Below, piece after piece: positions 1 to 7,697 of a stretch of 43,526 bases of DNA. How positions within the stretch are numbered: position 1 is the first letter of the stretch; the number at the start of each line of letters is the position of its first letter. This stretch comes from Natroniella sulfidigena (GTDB taxonomy: Bacteria > Bacillota > Halanaerobiia > Halobacteroidales > Halobacteroidaceae): positions 1-43,526 of the forward strand of contig NZ_JALKBY010000020.1 in assembly GCF_023223645.1 (NCBI RefSeq). Reading direction: 5' to 3'. Position numbers and translations under genes: made by a program. The notes beneath the pieces were generated by a model. The model was given only the letters and a program-made list of their open reading frames with translations. It did no database searches and had not been told where the DNA came from.

Positions 1-250
1 CTCCGGAACGAATAAGAGTTGCCTAATAATAGGTGCAAAAACTTAATTACTAAACTTCGTTCAAATCTTTCTAGTACTACATTGCTTTTTTAGGGTGTGC
101 GAAGTAAGAGAAGCCTCCGTTGCTTGTCTCGGAGGTGGTTCACCAGAAGCCCGAGGGGAACTATAAAAAGTATAATTGAGTAGGTTAAATTAGGGAGAAT
201 TGTTCTTGGGATTTGCAGGATATTTTTAACTGAGGCGGAATAATTATAGT
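1..250. other. Non-coding start of window
   Basis: I see no convincing gene here. Positions 114-157 hold a GC-richer block with self-complementary pieces (GCCTCCG, CGGAGG, CCCGAGG) that could fold into a hairpin. The block does not match the other repeats in the window well enough to be classed with them. A minus-strand frame through 90-338 is mostly a translation of repeat sequence and has no ribosome site. Confidence 0.4.
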
Positions 251-252
251 AA

Positions 253-442
253 AAGCGTATAATATAGTTTACAGTTGACAGTGTACAGTTTACAGTGGAT
301 AGAAAAAATCTAAAAAGATAAAGATTTTTGAGAAGCATTATACCTATAGGTTTAGAGTGGTTTTGAATTTAGGGTTTCAACTGTCAACTGTAAACCGTAA
401 ACTGTACACTGATATTTAGTGGCATTTTGCCACTAAATATCT
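253..442 (+). repeat. Heptamer-armed hairpin element, copy 1
   Basis: The left arm (about 265-298) is built of 7-bp units of the type ACAGTTT/ACAGTTG/ACAGTGT. The right arm (about 379-409) is its complement, ACTGTCAACTGTAAACCGTA. The element ends at 411-441 in a perfect hairpin with arms GATATTTAGTGGCA and TGCCACTAAATATC around a TTT loop. It stops just before the ribosome site of the methyltransferase at 461. No coding capacity is seen. It belongs to a family with about fourteen members in this window. Confidence 0.8.
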
Positions 443-460
443 ATAGGGAGGGAATTTAAG

Positions 461-1024
461 TTGAGATTACAGCAAGGGGTTGAATATTCTCACTCCATTT
501 TAACAGAACAGTTATTTGAAGGGGCCAACGTAGTAGATGCTACCGTTGGCAATGGTAATGATACTGAATTTTTAGCAGAATTGGTAGGAGATGAAGGACA
601 AGTTTGGGGCTTTGATATTCAACAGCAAGCAATTGAAACTACTAAAGATAAACTGGCAGAGTCTGGATTATTAAAGCAGGTAACTTTAATTCAAGATGGG
701 CATCAGAAGTTGGCTTCATACATAAACGAAGAAGTTGATGGGATCTTATTTAATTTAGGTTATTTACCTGGAGCAGATAAGAAGATTACTACAACAGTAG
801 AGACTACTTTACAAGCGGTCAAAGCTGGCTTGGAAATATTAACTAAAGGTGGAGTAATGATAATTGTAATTTATACTGGCCATCAAGCTGGAAAAAAGGA
901 AGCAGAAGTTCTCTTAGAGTATGCTCAAGACTTAAATTACAAAGAATATAATGTACTACACTACCACTTTATTAATCAGGCTAAGAAGCCACCAGAAACA
1001 GTAGTTATAAAGAGCAGAGAATAG
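461..1024 (+). CDS. mnmM: MnmM/YtqB-type tRNA wobble-uridine methyltransferase
   Basis: A class I SAM-dependent methyltransferase of 187 aa, the full length for the YtqB family (Pfam rRNA methylase, PF06962). Residues 24-30 (VDATVGN) form the SAM-binding motif I, FD at about 50 is the acidic end of strand 2, and FNLGYLPG at 98-105 is the family's signature. The B. subtilis homologue methylates nm5s2U to mnm5s2U in tRNA; this function is assigned by family. The start is TTG, set by GGGAGGG at 446-452. The TAG stop lies in the first unit of a 7-bp tandem array. In Bacillus ytqB is next to ytqA; here the ytqA homologue lies 0.8 kb on, beyond an insertion. Confidence 0.85.
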   Translation: MRLQQGVEYSHSILTEQLFEGANVVDATVGNGNDTEFLAELVGDEGQVWGFDIQQQAIETTKDKLAESGLLKQVTLIQDGHQKLASYINEEVDGILFNLGYLPGADKKITTTVETTLQAVKAGLEILTKGGVMIIVIYTGHQAGKKEAEVLLEYAQDLNYKEYNVLHYHFINQAKKPPETVVIKSRE

Positions 1025-1095
1025 TGAATAGTGAATAGTGAATAGTGAATAGTGAATAGTGAATAGTGAATAGTGAATAGTGAATAGTGAATAGT
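1019..1095 (+). repeat. Perfect tandem array of 11 GAATAGT heptamers
   Basis: Eleven uninterrupted copies of GAATAGT run from 1019 to 1095, starting inside the stop codon of the upstream methyltransferase gene. A complementary block, ACTATTCACTATTC, lies at 1741-1754 and continues as degenerate heptamers to about 1770. The array therefore looks like the left arm of a larger inverted structure that encloses the gene at 1163-1522. A perfect array of this kind should vary in copy number between strains. Confidence 0.95.
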
Positions 1096-1162
1096 GATCG
1101 GAGGAATAAAAACCCAAAGAAAGAAAATAATAATATAAAGATAACTTTGGGGGGGATTAGTG

Positions 1163-1522
1163 ATGAGAGAAAAAAGTATAGCTTATCAGAAGGCATTTGA
1201 TTTTTCAGTAGAAATTGTTGATTTGTATAAGTATTTGGTTAAAAATAAGAAAGAATATGTGTTATCTAAGCAGCTTTTAAGAAGTGGCACAAGTATCGCT
1301 GGAAATATCAAAGAAGGGATTTATGGTCAAAGTAAGAGTGACTTTATATCTAAATTATCTATTGCATTAAAGGAAGCTTCTGAGACTGAGTATTGGATTG
1401 AATTATTAGTAGAAACTGATTATTTGCAACAAGAAAAAGGGAGAGATTTAACTTCTGATGTAGTAGAAATCATAAAAATTTTAACTAAGAGTCTGAAAAC
1501 AGCAAAGAAAAGCAGAGGATAG
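1163..1522 (+). CDS. Four-helix-bundle protein (23S rRNA IVS / S23 family)
   Basis: A 119-aa protein of the four-helix-bundle family (TIGR02436). Family marks are AYQKAFDFSVEIVDLYKYL at the start, LSKQLLRSGTSIAGNIKEG at about 35-53, and the A-x-x-E-x-E-Y-W-I-E-L stretch at about 70-80. Such proteins are encoded by intervening sequences of 23S rRNA genes, and relatives include the Avd accessory protein of diversity-generating retroelements. Their role outside rRNA is unknown. ATG at 1163 is chosen, preceded by a GGGGGG run at 1149-1154; a GTG lies directly before it. The gene sits between repeat arms (1019-1095 and 1741-1770), and its TAG stop is inside a 60-bp direct repeat, so it looks like cargo of a repeat element. 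Confidence 0.85.
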   Translation: MREKSIAYQKAFDFSVEIVDLYKYLVKNKKEYVLSKQLLRSGTSIAGNIKEGIYGQSKSDFISKLSIALKEASETEYWIELLVETDYLQQEKGRDLTSDVVEIIKILTKSLKTAKKSRG

Positions 1523-1578
1523 AAAAAATCTAAGAGCGGATTTTTTCATCACGAAGGGTTCGAAGAACCCGGAGGGAG
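1519..1578 (+). repeat. 60-bp direct repeat, copy 1
   Basis: Identical over 60 bp to 1646-1705. It contains two hairpins: GAAAAAATC paired with GGATTTTTTC, which could act as a terminator, and GGGTTC-gaa-GAACCC. The stop codon of the four-helix-bundle gene (1520-1522) lies in its first bases. Confidence 0.95.
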
Positions 1579-1589
1579 AAGCTGGGAAA

Positions 1590-1625
1590 CAAATGTATAA
1601 TTTACAATGTACAATTTACAGTTAA
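1590..1625 (+). repeat. Solo heptamer arm between the 60-bp repeats
   Basis: Degenerate 7-bp units (ATGTATA, ATTTACA, ATGTACA, ATTTACA) like the arms of the hairpin elements elsewhere in the window. No complementary arm is seen close by. Confidence 0.6.
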
Positions 1626-1645
1626 AAACCAGGTGATAGAGAGTA

Positions 1646-1705
1646 ATAGAAAAAATCTAAGAGCGGATTTTTTCATCACGAAGGGTTCGAAGAACCCGGA
1701 GGGAG
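1646..1705 (+). repeat. 60-bp direct repeat, copy 2
   Basis: An exact copy of 1519-1578, 67 bp downstream of the first. No gene lies between the two copies, only a solo heptamer arm. Confidence 0.95.
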
Positions 1706-1737
1706 TGAATAGAGGTTTGTGTTAAAAGGTTTTGAAC

Positions 1738-1770
1738 TTAACTATTCACTATTCGTTATTAGTTATTAAC
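1738..1770 (+). repeat. Right heptamer arm complementary to the 1019-1095 array
   Basis: Read on the minus strand this is GTTAATA-ACTAATA-ACGAATA-GTGAATA-GTTAAG, a 7-bp period. Fourteen bases (1741-1754) are the exact complement of two GAATAGT units of the left array. It ends 12 bp before the ribosome site of the radical SAM gene. Confidence 0.8.
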
Positions 1771-1796
1771 TGCTTTTTACCGTGGGGGTTGAAAAA

Positions 1797-2741
1797 ATGG
1801 ATAAATATTATCGTTATTCTGATTACTTGAAGCATAAATATGGAACAAGGACTTATAAAATTCCAATTAATTTAGCACTGACCTGTCCTAATCGTGATGG
1901 GAATATAGCTGAGGGTGGTTGTATCTATTGTGGTGAGGGAGGAGCCAGTTTTTCTGAGGACCAAGAAGTAAATCGAGCTGAATTCTTAGAGAAAAAGGAA
2001 AGAATTGCTAAGAAGTATCGAGCTGAGAAGTTTATTGCTTACTTTCAAAATTTCACTAACACATATTTACCTTTAGAGCAACTAATGGGCAATATTAAGC
2101 AGGTGTTAGGAATAGATGAGGTTGTGGAGATTGCTTTGGCGACTAGACCAGATTGTACTAGTCAAGAGTATGTAGCCCAGATTATGGAGTTAATCGAGCA
2201 ATCAACTTCTGAACCTACCCTTACCTTTGAACTAGGATTACAGTCAACTAATTATCATACATTAGAAGAGATCAATCGAGGGCATACGCTTGCTGAATTT
2301 ATTGATGCAGTCTTGACTGCTCATCGCTATAATGCTGAAATAGGAGTCCATATCATACTGAATTTACCTGGTGATGATAAGCTAGATGCTAGAGAAGCAG
2401 CTAAGATAGTATCTTCATTAAAGGTAGAGAATGTAAAGTTACATGCGCTCTATATTAGAGAGGATACTCAGTTGGCTAAACAGTATCAGCAAGGACAGTT
2501 AGAGATGATCTCATTAGCTGAATATATTGATCGGGTGATTGAATTTTTGGAGTATTTAGATCCCAAGATAGCAGTGCAGAGATTGATTGGCAAAGCTCCT
2601 AGAGAAGGTACATTATTTGTAAATTGGGATTATAATTATGACCAGATCAATAATTTTATTATGGATGAGATGGAGCGAAGGGATAGTTGGCAAGGAAAGA
2701 AGTTTGATTATTTAGATGGTAAGGCTTTGTCTAAATTATAA
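1797..2741 (+). CDS. ytqA: YtqA-type radical SAM protein (TIGR01212 family)
   Basis: A 314-aa radical SAM enzyme. Its iron-sulfur cysteines are C30, C42 and C45, in TCPNRDGNIAEGGCIYC. This CX11CX2C spacing is typical of the YtqA/TIGR01212 family rather than the usual CX3CX2C. The SAM-binding GG-like stretch and the LGLQS and INRGHT motifs follow. The substrate is not established; its conserved neighbourhood with mnmM suggests a tRNA-related role, which is inference. An in-frame GTG at 1782 exists, but it overlaps GGGGG at 1784-1788, the likely ribosome site for ATG 1797. It is followed after 15 bp by a diguanylate cyclase gene. Confidence 0.85.
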   Translation: MDKYYRYSDYLKHKYGTRTYKIPINLALTCPNRDGNIAEGGCIYCGEGGASFSEDQEVNRAEFLEKKERIAKKYRAEKFIAYFQNFTNTYLPLEQLMGNIKQVLGIDEVVEIALATRPDCTSQEYVAQIMELIEQSTSEPTLTFELGLQSTNYHTLEEINRGHTLAEFIDAVLTAHRYNAEIGVHIILNLPGDDKLDAREAAKIVSSLKVENVKLHALYIREDTQLAKQYQQGQLEMISLAEYIDRVIEFLEYLDPKIAVQRLIGKAPREGTLFVNWDYNYDQINNFIMDEMERRDSWQGKKFDYLDGKALSKL

Positions 2742-2756
2742 AGGGGAGGCAGCTAA

Positions 2757-3803
2757 ATGGAGATTTTGGTTGTTGATGATTCTCGATTTATACGGTTGTT
2801 GTTGGCCCAGATTCTTAAGGAGGAAGGCTATCAGAAATTACACCTTGCCAGCTCAGCTCAAGAAGCATTTAAGATTTTAGGTTTAGAAGGGAAGAAGGTG
2901 ACTAAGAGTAAGATAGATTTGGTATTATTGGATATTGTGATGCCCCAAGTAGATGGAATTGAGGTTTGTCAGCGAATTAAACAAGATCCGGTTTTGAAGG
3001 ATATTTCTGTAATTATGGTTACCTCTAAAACTGATGTTGATTCTTTAGAACGAGCCTTTTCGGCAGGGGCTATTGATTATATAACTAAGCCGATTCAAAA
3101 AGTGGAGTTATTGGCTCGGGTTAATTCGGTGCTGAGACTTAGAAAAGAAATAAAAAAGCGTAAAAAACGGGAAAGAGAACTTGAAGAGAAGACGCAATTA
3201 TTAGAAAAGCTTAACCAAGAGATAGAAGATGCTAATAAAAAGTTGGAAAAGATGGCTTCGAGTGATGGTTTGACTGGGCTTGCTAATAGAAGGTTGTTTG
3301 ATAATAAATTAGAAGAAGAGTGGAAGAGAGCTAGACGTCAAGCAGCCTCATTGGCTTTGATTATGATTGATATTGATTATTTTAAGGAATATAATGATAC
3401 TTATGGACATCAAGCGGGTGATGAATGTTTACAAAAGATAGCTCACAAGTTTGAAGAGTTAGTACTGCGGCCTGCTGACTTGGTAGCTCGTTATGGAGGA
3501 GAAGAGTTTGCTGTGATTTTGCCTGAGACAGGATTGTATGGAGCTATTAAGGTTGCTGAGAGGATTAGAGTAGGGATAGAGGATTTGAAGTTGCCTCATC
3601 GCAGATCAGGGGTTTCCGAGTATGTAACAGTCAGTGCAGGAGTGGCTGCAGTTAAACCTGAGCGTGAAAAGGGTGCAGAAGAACTTATTGAAGCAGCCGA
3701 TGATGCTCTTTACTTAGCTAAAGAAGAAGGTCGAAATCGGGTTAAAGCAGAGTCTAGGTTGGTTAATATATCAAGCGGAAGATGGAACAGTAATAGAGTT
3801 TAA
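2757..3803 (+). CDS. PleD-like response regulator diguanylate cyclase (REC-GGDEF)
   Basis: A cytoplasmic diguanylate cyclase of 348 aa making c-di-GMP from two GTP. An N-terminal receiver (1-125) has the acidic pair D7/D8, phospho-acceptor D59 in LLDIVMP and TKP near 110. A coiled-coil linker (about 128-170) follows, then a GGDEF domain with active-site GGEEF in ARYGGEEFAVILPE. RPAD five residues before it is a complete inhibitory I-site (RxxD), so product feedback is expected. The protein closely resembles the REC-GGDEF protein at 27766, including the MEILVVDDSR-type start, so the two are probably paralogues. No partner kinase is adjacent. AGGGGAGG precedes the ATG. Confidence 0.93.
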   Translation: MEILVVDDSRFIRLLLAQILKEEGYQKLHLASSAQEAFKILGLEGKKVTKSKIDLVLLDIVMPQVDGIEVCQRIKQDPVLKDISVIMVTSKTDVDSLERAFSAGAIDYITKPIQKVELLARVNSVLRLRKEIKKRKKRERELEEKTQLLEKLNQEIEDANKKLEKMASSDGLTGLANRRLFDNKLEEEWKRARRQAASLALIMIDIDYFKEYNDTYGHQAGDECLQKIAHKFEELVLRPADLVARYGGEEFAVILPETGLYGAIKVAERIRVGIEDLKLPHRRSGVSEYVTVSAGVAAVKPEREKGAEELIEAADDALYLAKEEGRNRVKAESRLVNISSGRWNSNRV

Positions 3804-3849
3804 AAAGGAAAGTCATTAGGTATAATAAAATAGGAAGGAGGTGCAATAA

Positions 3850-3996
3850 GTGAAGAAGTTTGTTAGTTTTCTTTATAAGTTGGCTAGAGTGGCTAATGAT
3901 GTTGAGACATTATCTAGTGGTGATCCCAAAAGGGTGGCTAAGCGAGCTAAAAACAAGGTGATTGGTCGTAAATTAATCAAGAAATTAATGAAATAG
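3850..3996 (+). CDS. Small basic protein, 48 aa, with SGDPKRVAKRAKNK core
   Basis: GTG start 7 bases after a very strong site (AGGAAGGAGGTG at 3831-3842). The product is short, basic and helical: MKKFVSFLYKLARVAND, then the central SGDPKRVAKRAKNKVIGRK. Short proteins with an SGDPK-[KR]-x-A-[KR]-RAKNK core occur in many Firmicutes and phages as I recall; no function is known. The net positive charge suggests nucleic-acid or membrane contact, which is inference. It is followed after 12 bp by another small gene, probably in the same transcript. Confidence 0.75.
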   Translation: MKKFVSFLYKLARVANDVETLSSGDPKRVAKRAKNKVIGRKLIKKLMK

Positions 3997-4008
3997 GAGG
4001 AATGGATA

Positions 4009-4203
4009 ATGAAAATAATTGAAGAAAAAAAGATTGGTGAAAAATTAACTGTTGGTGTTCATAAGGAACATGGTGAAATTGGGATTTTTATAGCTTCTGA
4101 AGATGTATCAGCCAGCTGTGCTTTTAGACCACAAGAATGGGAGAAGTTTGTTGGAGTGATCAATGAAGCAGATCGGTTGCTTAAAGAGAATGAAGCAGAA
4201 TAA
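4009..4203 (+). CDS. Small protein of unknown function, 64 aa
   Basis: An acidic 64-aa protein with ATG after AGGAGG (3995-4000), in line with the 48-aa gene upstream. The first half reads as beta strands (EKLTVGVHKEHGEIGIFIAS) and the end as a helix (EKFVGVINEADRLLKENEAE). This resembles small PC4-like single-strand-binding folds only in outline; I do not recognise the family. A small hairpin (ATTGTC-aggt-GACAAT) follows the stop directly, then a strong bidirectional terminator. Confidence 0.6.
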   Translation: MKIIEEKKIGEKLTVGVHKEHGEIGIFIASEDVSASCAFRPQEWEKFVGVINEADRLLKENEAE

Positions 4204-4218
4204 AATTGTCAGGTGACA

Positions 4219-4350
4219 ATTTTAGTTTAAGGTTAAGTCTGAACTTAAAATTAAAATTAAATAATAAAAAACCCTTTTCTGAAATGTTAAATTAGAAGAG
4301 GGTTTTTTATTGGTTTTACTTAACCTTAAATTTGGACTCAGCCTTAGTTA
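4219..4350. repeat. Inverted-repeat element, copy 3, between convergent genes
   Basis: The left arm TTTAAGGTTAAGTCTGAACT and a diverged complementary right arm (TTAACCTTAAATTTGGACTC, then AGCCTTAGTTAA) enclose a terminator. The right edge contains the TAA stop (minus strand) of the DUF3786 gene. The arms use 6-bp units of the TTAAGG/TTAAGT type, like the element at 17239. The end motifs of the main family are not clear here. Confidence 0.55.
4265..4309. terminator. Bidirectional terminator
   Basis: AAAAAACCCTTTTCT pairs with AGAAGAGGGTTTTTT around a loop of about 12 bases. It has an A run on one side and a T run on the other, so it can serve both the plus-strand small genes and the minus-strand DUF3786 operon. 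Confidence 0.85.
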
Positions 4351-4998
4351 AAGGTTTTTAATAATTCCTTTGAAAGCCCAAACAGGTACACTAGCTACAA
4401 AAGCTAAATCTTCTGTAGGAAGATAAGAGATTACTGAAGCATCAAAGAGAACACTGCCTGATGGAGGTAACTCATCATCTCCTTCCCAGATTACATAAGT
4501 AACTGGGATCTTAGGAAAGACAGGAATAGTAACACTAGCATCACCTAGATCAGCTGACTTTCCCCCTAAGTATTTAGCAGCAGGAACCAATTTATCAGCA
4601 TTTTCACCAAATAATCTGACTAAAGGATTGGTTGCTCGCTTTTTAAAGGTGCTATAGTAAAAATCGCCTCCATTAGGCACTTCACGATAAGAGATCAATC
4701 TACCTTCAAGAGAAGCCCCGCTAGCTTGATTAAGATAATGCAAGATCAATACTTTGATTGGTAGTTGTACCTCTTGATCTTTAGCTGCAAAAGTTACCTC
4801 TCCTTCGGGATAGCTGATTAGATAATCTTCACCAGCCATGACTAACTTAAACTCCTGTTTAGCTTCATTATAGTCTGCTCCGCTGCGTTCAACTATTCCT
4901 TCAGGTTCGAGGGTAGTTAACTTTTCTTTTGCTTGCTTTAAAGCAGCAATGTAGTTGTTTTGCTTAATTTCAGTTTTAAATCTTTTCTCTTGAGCCAT
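4348..4998 (-). CDS. DUF3786 protein, paralogue A
   Basis: A 216-aa soluble protein of the DUF3786 family (PF12654), which is found mainly in anaerobes. Central and C-terminal marks are the KVLILHYL helix at about 82-89, then PVTYVIWEGDDELPPSGSVL and LFDAS..L.TEDLAF at about 165-205. It is clearly homologous to the product at 7698-8348, which shares PxxPxTYxxWxxDDELPxSxxxLFD and LxTEDLAF. No cysteine cluster is seen, although some family members are fused to ferredoxin-like domains. The function is unknown. It is the last gene of a minus-strand cluster with a MoxR ATPase and a VWA protein, 42 bp below the VWA gene, so it may be a client of that pair. Start ATG follows AAAGGAG. Confidence 0.8.
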   Translation of the reverse strand: MAQEKRFKTEIKQNNYIAALKQAKEKLTTLEPEGIVERSGADYNEAKQEFKLVMAGEDYLISYPEGEVTFAAKDQEVQLPIKVLILHYLNQASGASLEGRLISYREVPNGGDFYYSTFKKRATNPLVRLFGENADKLVPAAKYLGGKSADLGDASVTIPVFPKIPVTYVIWEGDDELPPSGSVLFDASVISYLPTEDLAFVASVPVWAFKGIIKNL

Positions 4999-5040
4999 TT
5001 TTTTAGCACACTCCTTTTATTTGATAATTGATTTATAATT

Positions 5041-6477
5041 TTAAAAGAATTTCATCTTTGCAAATTCTTGGAGATGTTTAACTGTATAACACTCAGTCAT
5101 TGTACTCATCTCTTTAAAGACTTGGACTGACTTTAAATCTTCCCATTCTGATTTTGGGAGAGTATTAAGCCAAATTAAGTCTTTAGTTTTATCTTTAATT
5201 TCCTTTAGAGTAGAAGCAGCATCATAGAGTTTGATTGTCTTTGTATCACTCATGATGATCAAATTAGTTTCAGGAGTTACTAATTCCATATAATTTTCCT
5301 TAAAGGTTTTTAATGATGTGTTAAGATCGGTTGCTGATCCCCATTGTTGGCTATTAGTAATGATTTGATTCATCGTAACTTCAAAAGATTCTGTACCAGT
5401 AAAGTAATCGGTGATACGTTCTAAATCTTCTGAAAAAATAAAGCTTTCAATATCCTTGACCACGCTAGAAATTCCATAAATAAATTGTAAAATAAAAGTG
5501 GCGTAACGAGCCATAGAGTCTGATGCATCACAGATCAATAAAAACTTTGGTTTTTGAATCTTCTTTTCTTTATATTTAAGCTCAAATAAATTTCCACCAT
5601 ATTTAATATTATTTCTGATCGTCTTTCTTAGGTCTATCTTACCTGTCTTTTTATTCTGGCGGAATCTACGAGAAATTTTAGTTGCTAATTTATAAGATAA
5701 ATCTTTAATTAACATTGTTACTTGAGGTAGATCCTCTTTAGGAATTGATTTAAAATCTTTAGCAGCTAAATTATCACTATTATTCTCAAGGTTAGAAATG
5801 ACATCTTCAATTACTCGATCCATCTCTAAATCACCAGTTACTTCATGCTGGATAGGTGGTTTAGCTTGATTATCATCATCTTCTTTTAACCTTCTTTGCC
5901 AATAGCTTAAGCTACCACCGATCAATCTCTCTAAAGCGGGTTTAGTATGAGATGAATGGCGTAGATGGCCCGGGAAACTATTTTCGATATAATTTTTAAT
6001 TTTTTCTTTGGTCTCTGGATCTAACTTGCTATAGATCTCTTTTTGTTTTTCAGTCAATTCTAACTCTACTTCTTCTGTTTCTACATCTTCTCGGACACTA
6101 TCTTTTTCAAACTTTAATTCTTCAGAAGCTTCTTGTTTGGCTGCTTCTTGTTCTTCAATCTTTTCTTGATGTTGGGTCTGTTTTTTTTCTTTAATCTCTT
6201 GAGGGATGAAAAATGAGTCGAAAGCTTGATCAAAGATCTCTTTTTCATGATGATTTTTGACCAGTAGTGAGCGTAAAGTAACTTTAAACTCTTCTTTATT
6301 AATGATATCTATTAATTGTAATGATTGCAAGGTCTCGATTGATTCAGCTAGGCTGATTCTGATGCCTAGCTTTCTTAAGATTTGAATAAATTTGACCAGA
6401 TTGTGTTCAATATGATTGACTTTTGCTTGACTAGTCATCTCTTGAATTTCTTCTTCTAAATTCTGCTGGGAGCTCAA
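5041..6477 (-). CDS. VWA (CoxE-like) metal-ion-dependent adhesion-site protein
   Basis: About 478 aa. The N-terminal half is charged and partly coiled coil (residues about 95-160 rich in E, K, Q). The C-terminal half is a von Willebrand A domain with a complete MIDAS: DASDS near 320, a threonine in GSATDLNTSL, and an aspartate in IIMSDTKT. Such proteins pair with MoxR AAA+ ATPases (CoxD/CoxE, NorQ/NorD, CbbQ/CbbO, RavA/ViaA) to remodel metalloenzymes, so the neighbouring MoxR at 6666 is its obvious partner. The frame opens at a TTG at 6495, but that codon overlaps the ribosome site AAAGGAGG (6486-6493). TTG 6477, seven bases further on, is the better start. Confidence 0.85.
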   Translation of the reverse strand: MSSQQNLEEEIQEMTSQAKVNHIEHNLVKFIQILRKLGIRISLAESIETLQSLQLIDIINKEEFKVTLRSLLVKNHHEKEIFDQAFDSFFIPQEIKEKKQTQHQEKIEEQEAAKQEASEELKFEKDSVREDVETEEVELELTEKQKEIYSKLDPETKEKIKNYIENSFPGHLRHSSHTKPALERLIGGSLSYWQRRLKEDDDNQAKPPIQHEVTGDLEMDRVIEDVISNLENNSDNLAAKDFKSIPKEDLPQVTMLIKDLSYKLATKISRRFRQNKKTGKIDLRKTIRNNIKYGGNLFELKYKEKKIQKPKFLLICDASDSMARYATFILQFIYGISSVVKDIESFIFSEDLERITDYFTGTESFEVTMNQIITNSQQWGSATDLNTSLKTFKENYMELVTPETNLIIMSDTKTIKLYDAASTLKEIKDKTKDLIWLNTLPKSEWEDLKSVQVFKEMSTMTECYTVKHLQEFAKMKFF

Positions 6478-6496
6478 AGTACTACCTCCTTTCAAA

Positions 6497-6665
6497 TGTA
6501 GTTGACAATGTATAATGAACAGTGTACAGTTAAAGAAAAAGACCTTAAAAGATTAAAATTCTTGAAAAAGTTTATAATTACACATGTAAAATAATTTAGA
6601 CTTTAAGGTTTAAATGTTTTTAATTGTTAACTGTAAACTGTAAATTGTAAACTATACACTGATAT
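6497..6665 (+). repeat. Heptamer-armed hairpin element, copy 4, inside an operon
   Basis: The left arm (6499-6535: GTTGACA, ATGTATA, ATGAACA, GTGTACA, GTTAAAG) pairs with the right arm (6622-6655: AACTGTAAACTGTAAATTGT and on). The right end ACTGATATTTAG is the family end and supplies the TAA stop (minus strand) of the moxR gene. The left edge touches the ribosome site of the VWA gene. The element therefore lies in the mRNA between moxR and VWA, where a hairpin could change their relative expression. Confidence 0.75.
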
Positions 6666-7544
6666 TTAGGCTCGCATTTTTTGAGTCAATTCTTTGGCCC
6701 CTAATTCTTTAAAGACATCAAGGTCATGTTTAGTCTTAAATAATAATGCTTGGGTTCTTTGAATCAACTCTGGACTTAATCGATCAGCATCTAAGCTTAC
6801 TAGAGCACGAGCCCAGTCTAAAGTTTCAGAGATAGATGGTTGTTTTTTGAACTCAAGGTTGGCCCGTAAGTAACTAACGGCTGCAGCTATATCGCGAGAT
6901 AACTCTTTTCCAATACTTGGAACCTTAGTTTGGATGATTTCGATCTCCTTTTCCATAGAAGGAAGCTCGACATATAAGAAGATACAGCGTCTTTTTAAGC
7001 CATCAGATAATTCACGATCAGCATTACTAGTTAGGATTACAATTGGTCGTTGTTTAGCTTTGATTGTTCCTAATTCGGGAATAGAAACTTGAAAGTCTGA
7101 TAATAACTCAAATAAGAAAGCCTCAAATTCTTGGTCTGTTTTATCGATTTCATCGATTAATAAGACAGGTCTTTTATCAGTTTGAATAGCTTTCAGAAGC
7201 GGTCTTTCTAGCAGATAATCTTCTGAGAAGATATCATCTGTTAGTTGTTCTTCTTCTGGATTATTCTTATTAAGTTGAATATTAAGTAACTGTTTTTGAT
7301 AATTCCATTCATATAAAGCTTTATTTTCATCTAATCCTTCATAACATTGTAGCCTAATTAACTCTGTATCGAAAGCATTGCTTAAGACTTTAGCAATCTC
7401 TGTTTTTCCTACTCCAGGTTCACCGGTGATTAAGATTGGTTTTTCTAATTCTAAAGCTAAATAGACGGGAATAGTGATCTCGTCACCACAGATATAATTT
7501 TCTTCTTTAAAACTCTTTTTTAAATCTTCTTTAGTAAGTTTCAA
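6666..7544 (-). CDS. MoxR-family AAA+ ATPase
   Basis: 292 aa. Walker A is [14 protein letters not shown] (about 41-54), Walker B is VLLIDEID (about 127-134), sensor 1 is ILTSNADRELSDGLKRR (about 170-186), and a C-terminal lid follows. MoxR ATPases are chaperones that insert cofactors into, or activate, enzyme complexes together with a VWA protein; here that is the next gene on the strand. The partners on both sides are DUF3786 proteins, which suggests these are the targets (inference). Start TTG at 7544 after AAGGAGGAG. The stop codon lies at the edge of a repeat element. Confidence 0.9.
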   Translation of the reverse strand: MKLTKEDLKKSFKEENYICGDEITIPVYLALELEKPILITGEPGVGKTEIAKVLSNAFDTELIRLQCYEGLDENKALYEWNYQKQLLNIQLNKNNPEEEQLTDDIFSEDYLLERPLLKAIQTDKRPVLLIDEIDKTDQEFEAFLFELLSDFQVSIPELGTIKAKQRPIVILTSNADRELSDGLKRRCIFLYVELPSMEKEIEIIQTKVPSIGKELSRDIAAAVSYLRANLEFKKQPSISETLDWARALVSLDADRLSPELIQRTQALLFKTKHDLDVFKELGAKELTQKMRA

Positions 7545-7697
7545 TTTTTACTCCTCCTTAAATTAGATGATAGCTGAAATTTTAGAATTTTTAAATTAAC
7601 AACTATATTATAACTAAAAGCTGGAAATAATTATATGAGCTAAATCACATTTATATAAGGGGCGTTTAACTTTTGTAGTTAATTTGATTGAGTTTTA

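Noticed and set aside
90-338. Minus-strand 82-aa frame
   Set aside because: It runs through the left arm of repeat copy 1 and lacks a ribosome site; no recognisable protein.
1019-1095. CRISPR array
   Set aside because: The units are 7 bp with no spacers; this is a simple tandem repeat, and no cas gene is present.
1005-1196. Minus-strand frame with a repeating FTIHYSL pattern
   Set aside because: It is a translation of the GAATAGT tandem array (7 bp read as 21-bp triplet cycles) with no ribosome site.
1519-1705. tRNA-like GGGTTCGAAGAACCC
   Set aside because: It resembles a T-arm, but no acceptor, D-arm or anticodon stem can be built around it; it is a plain hairpin inside the 60-bp repeat.
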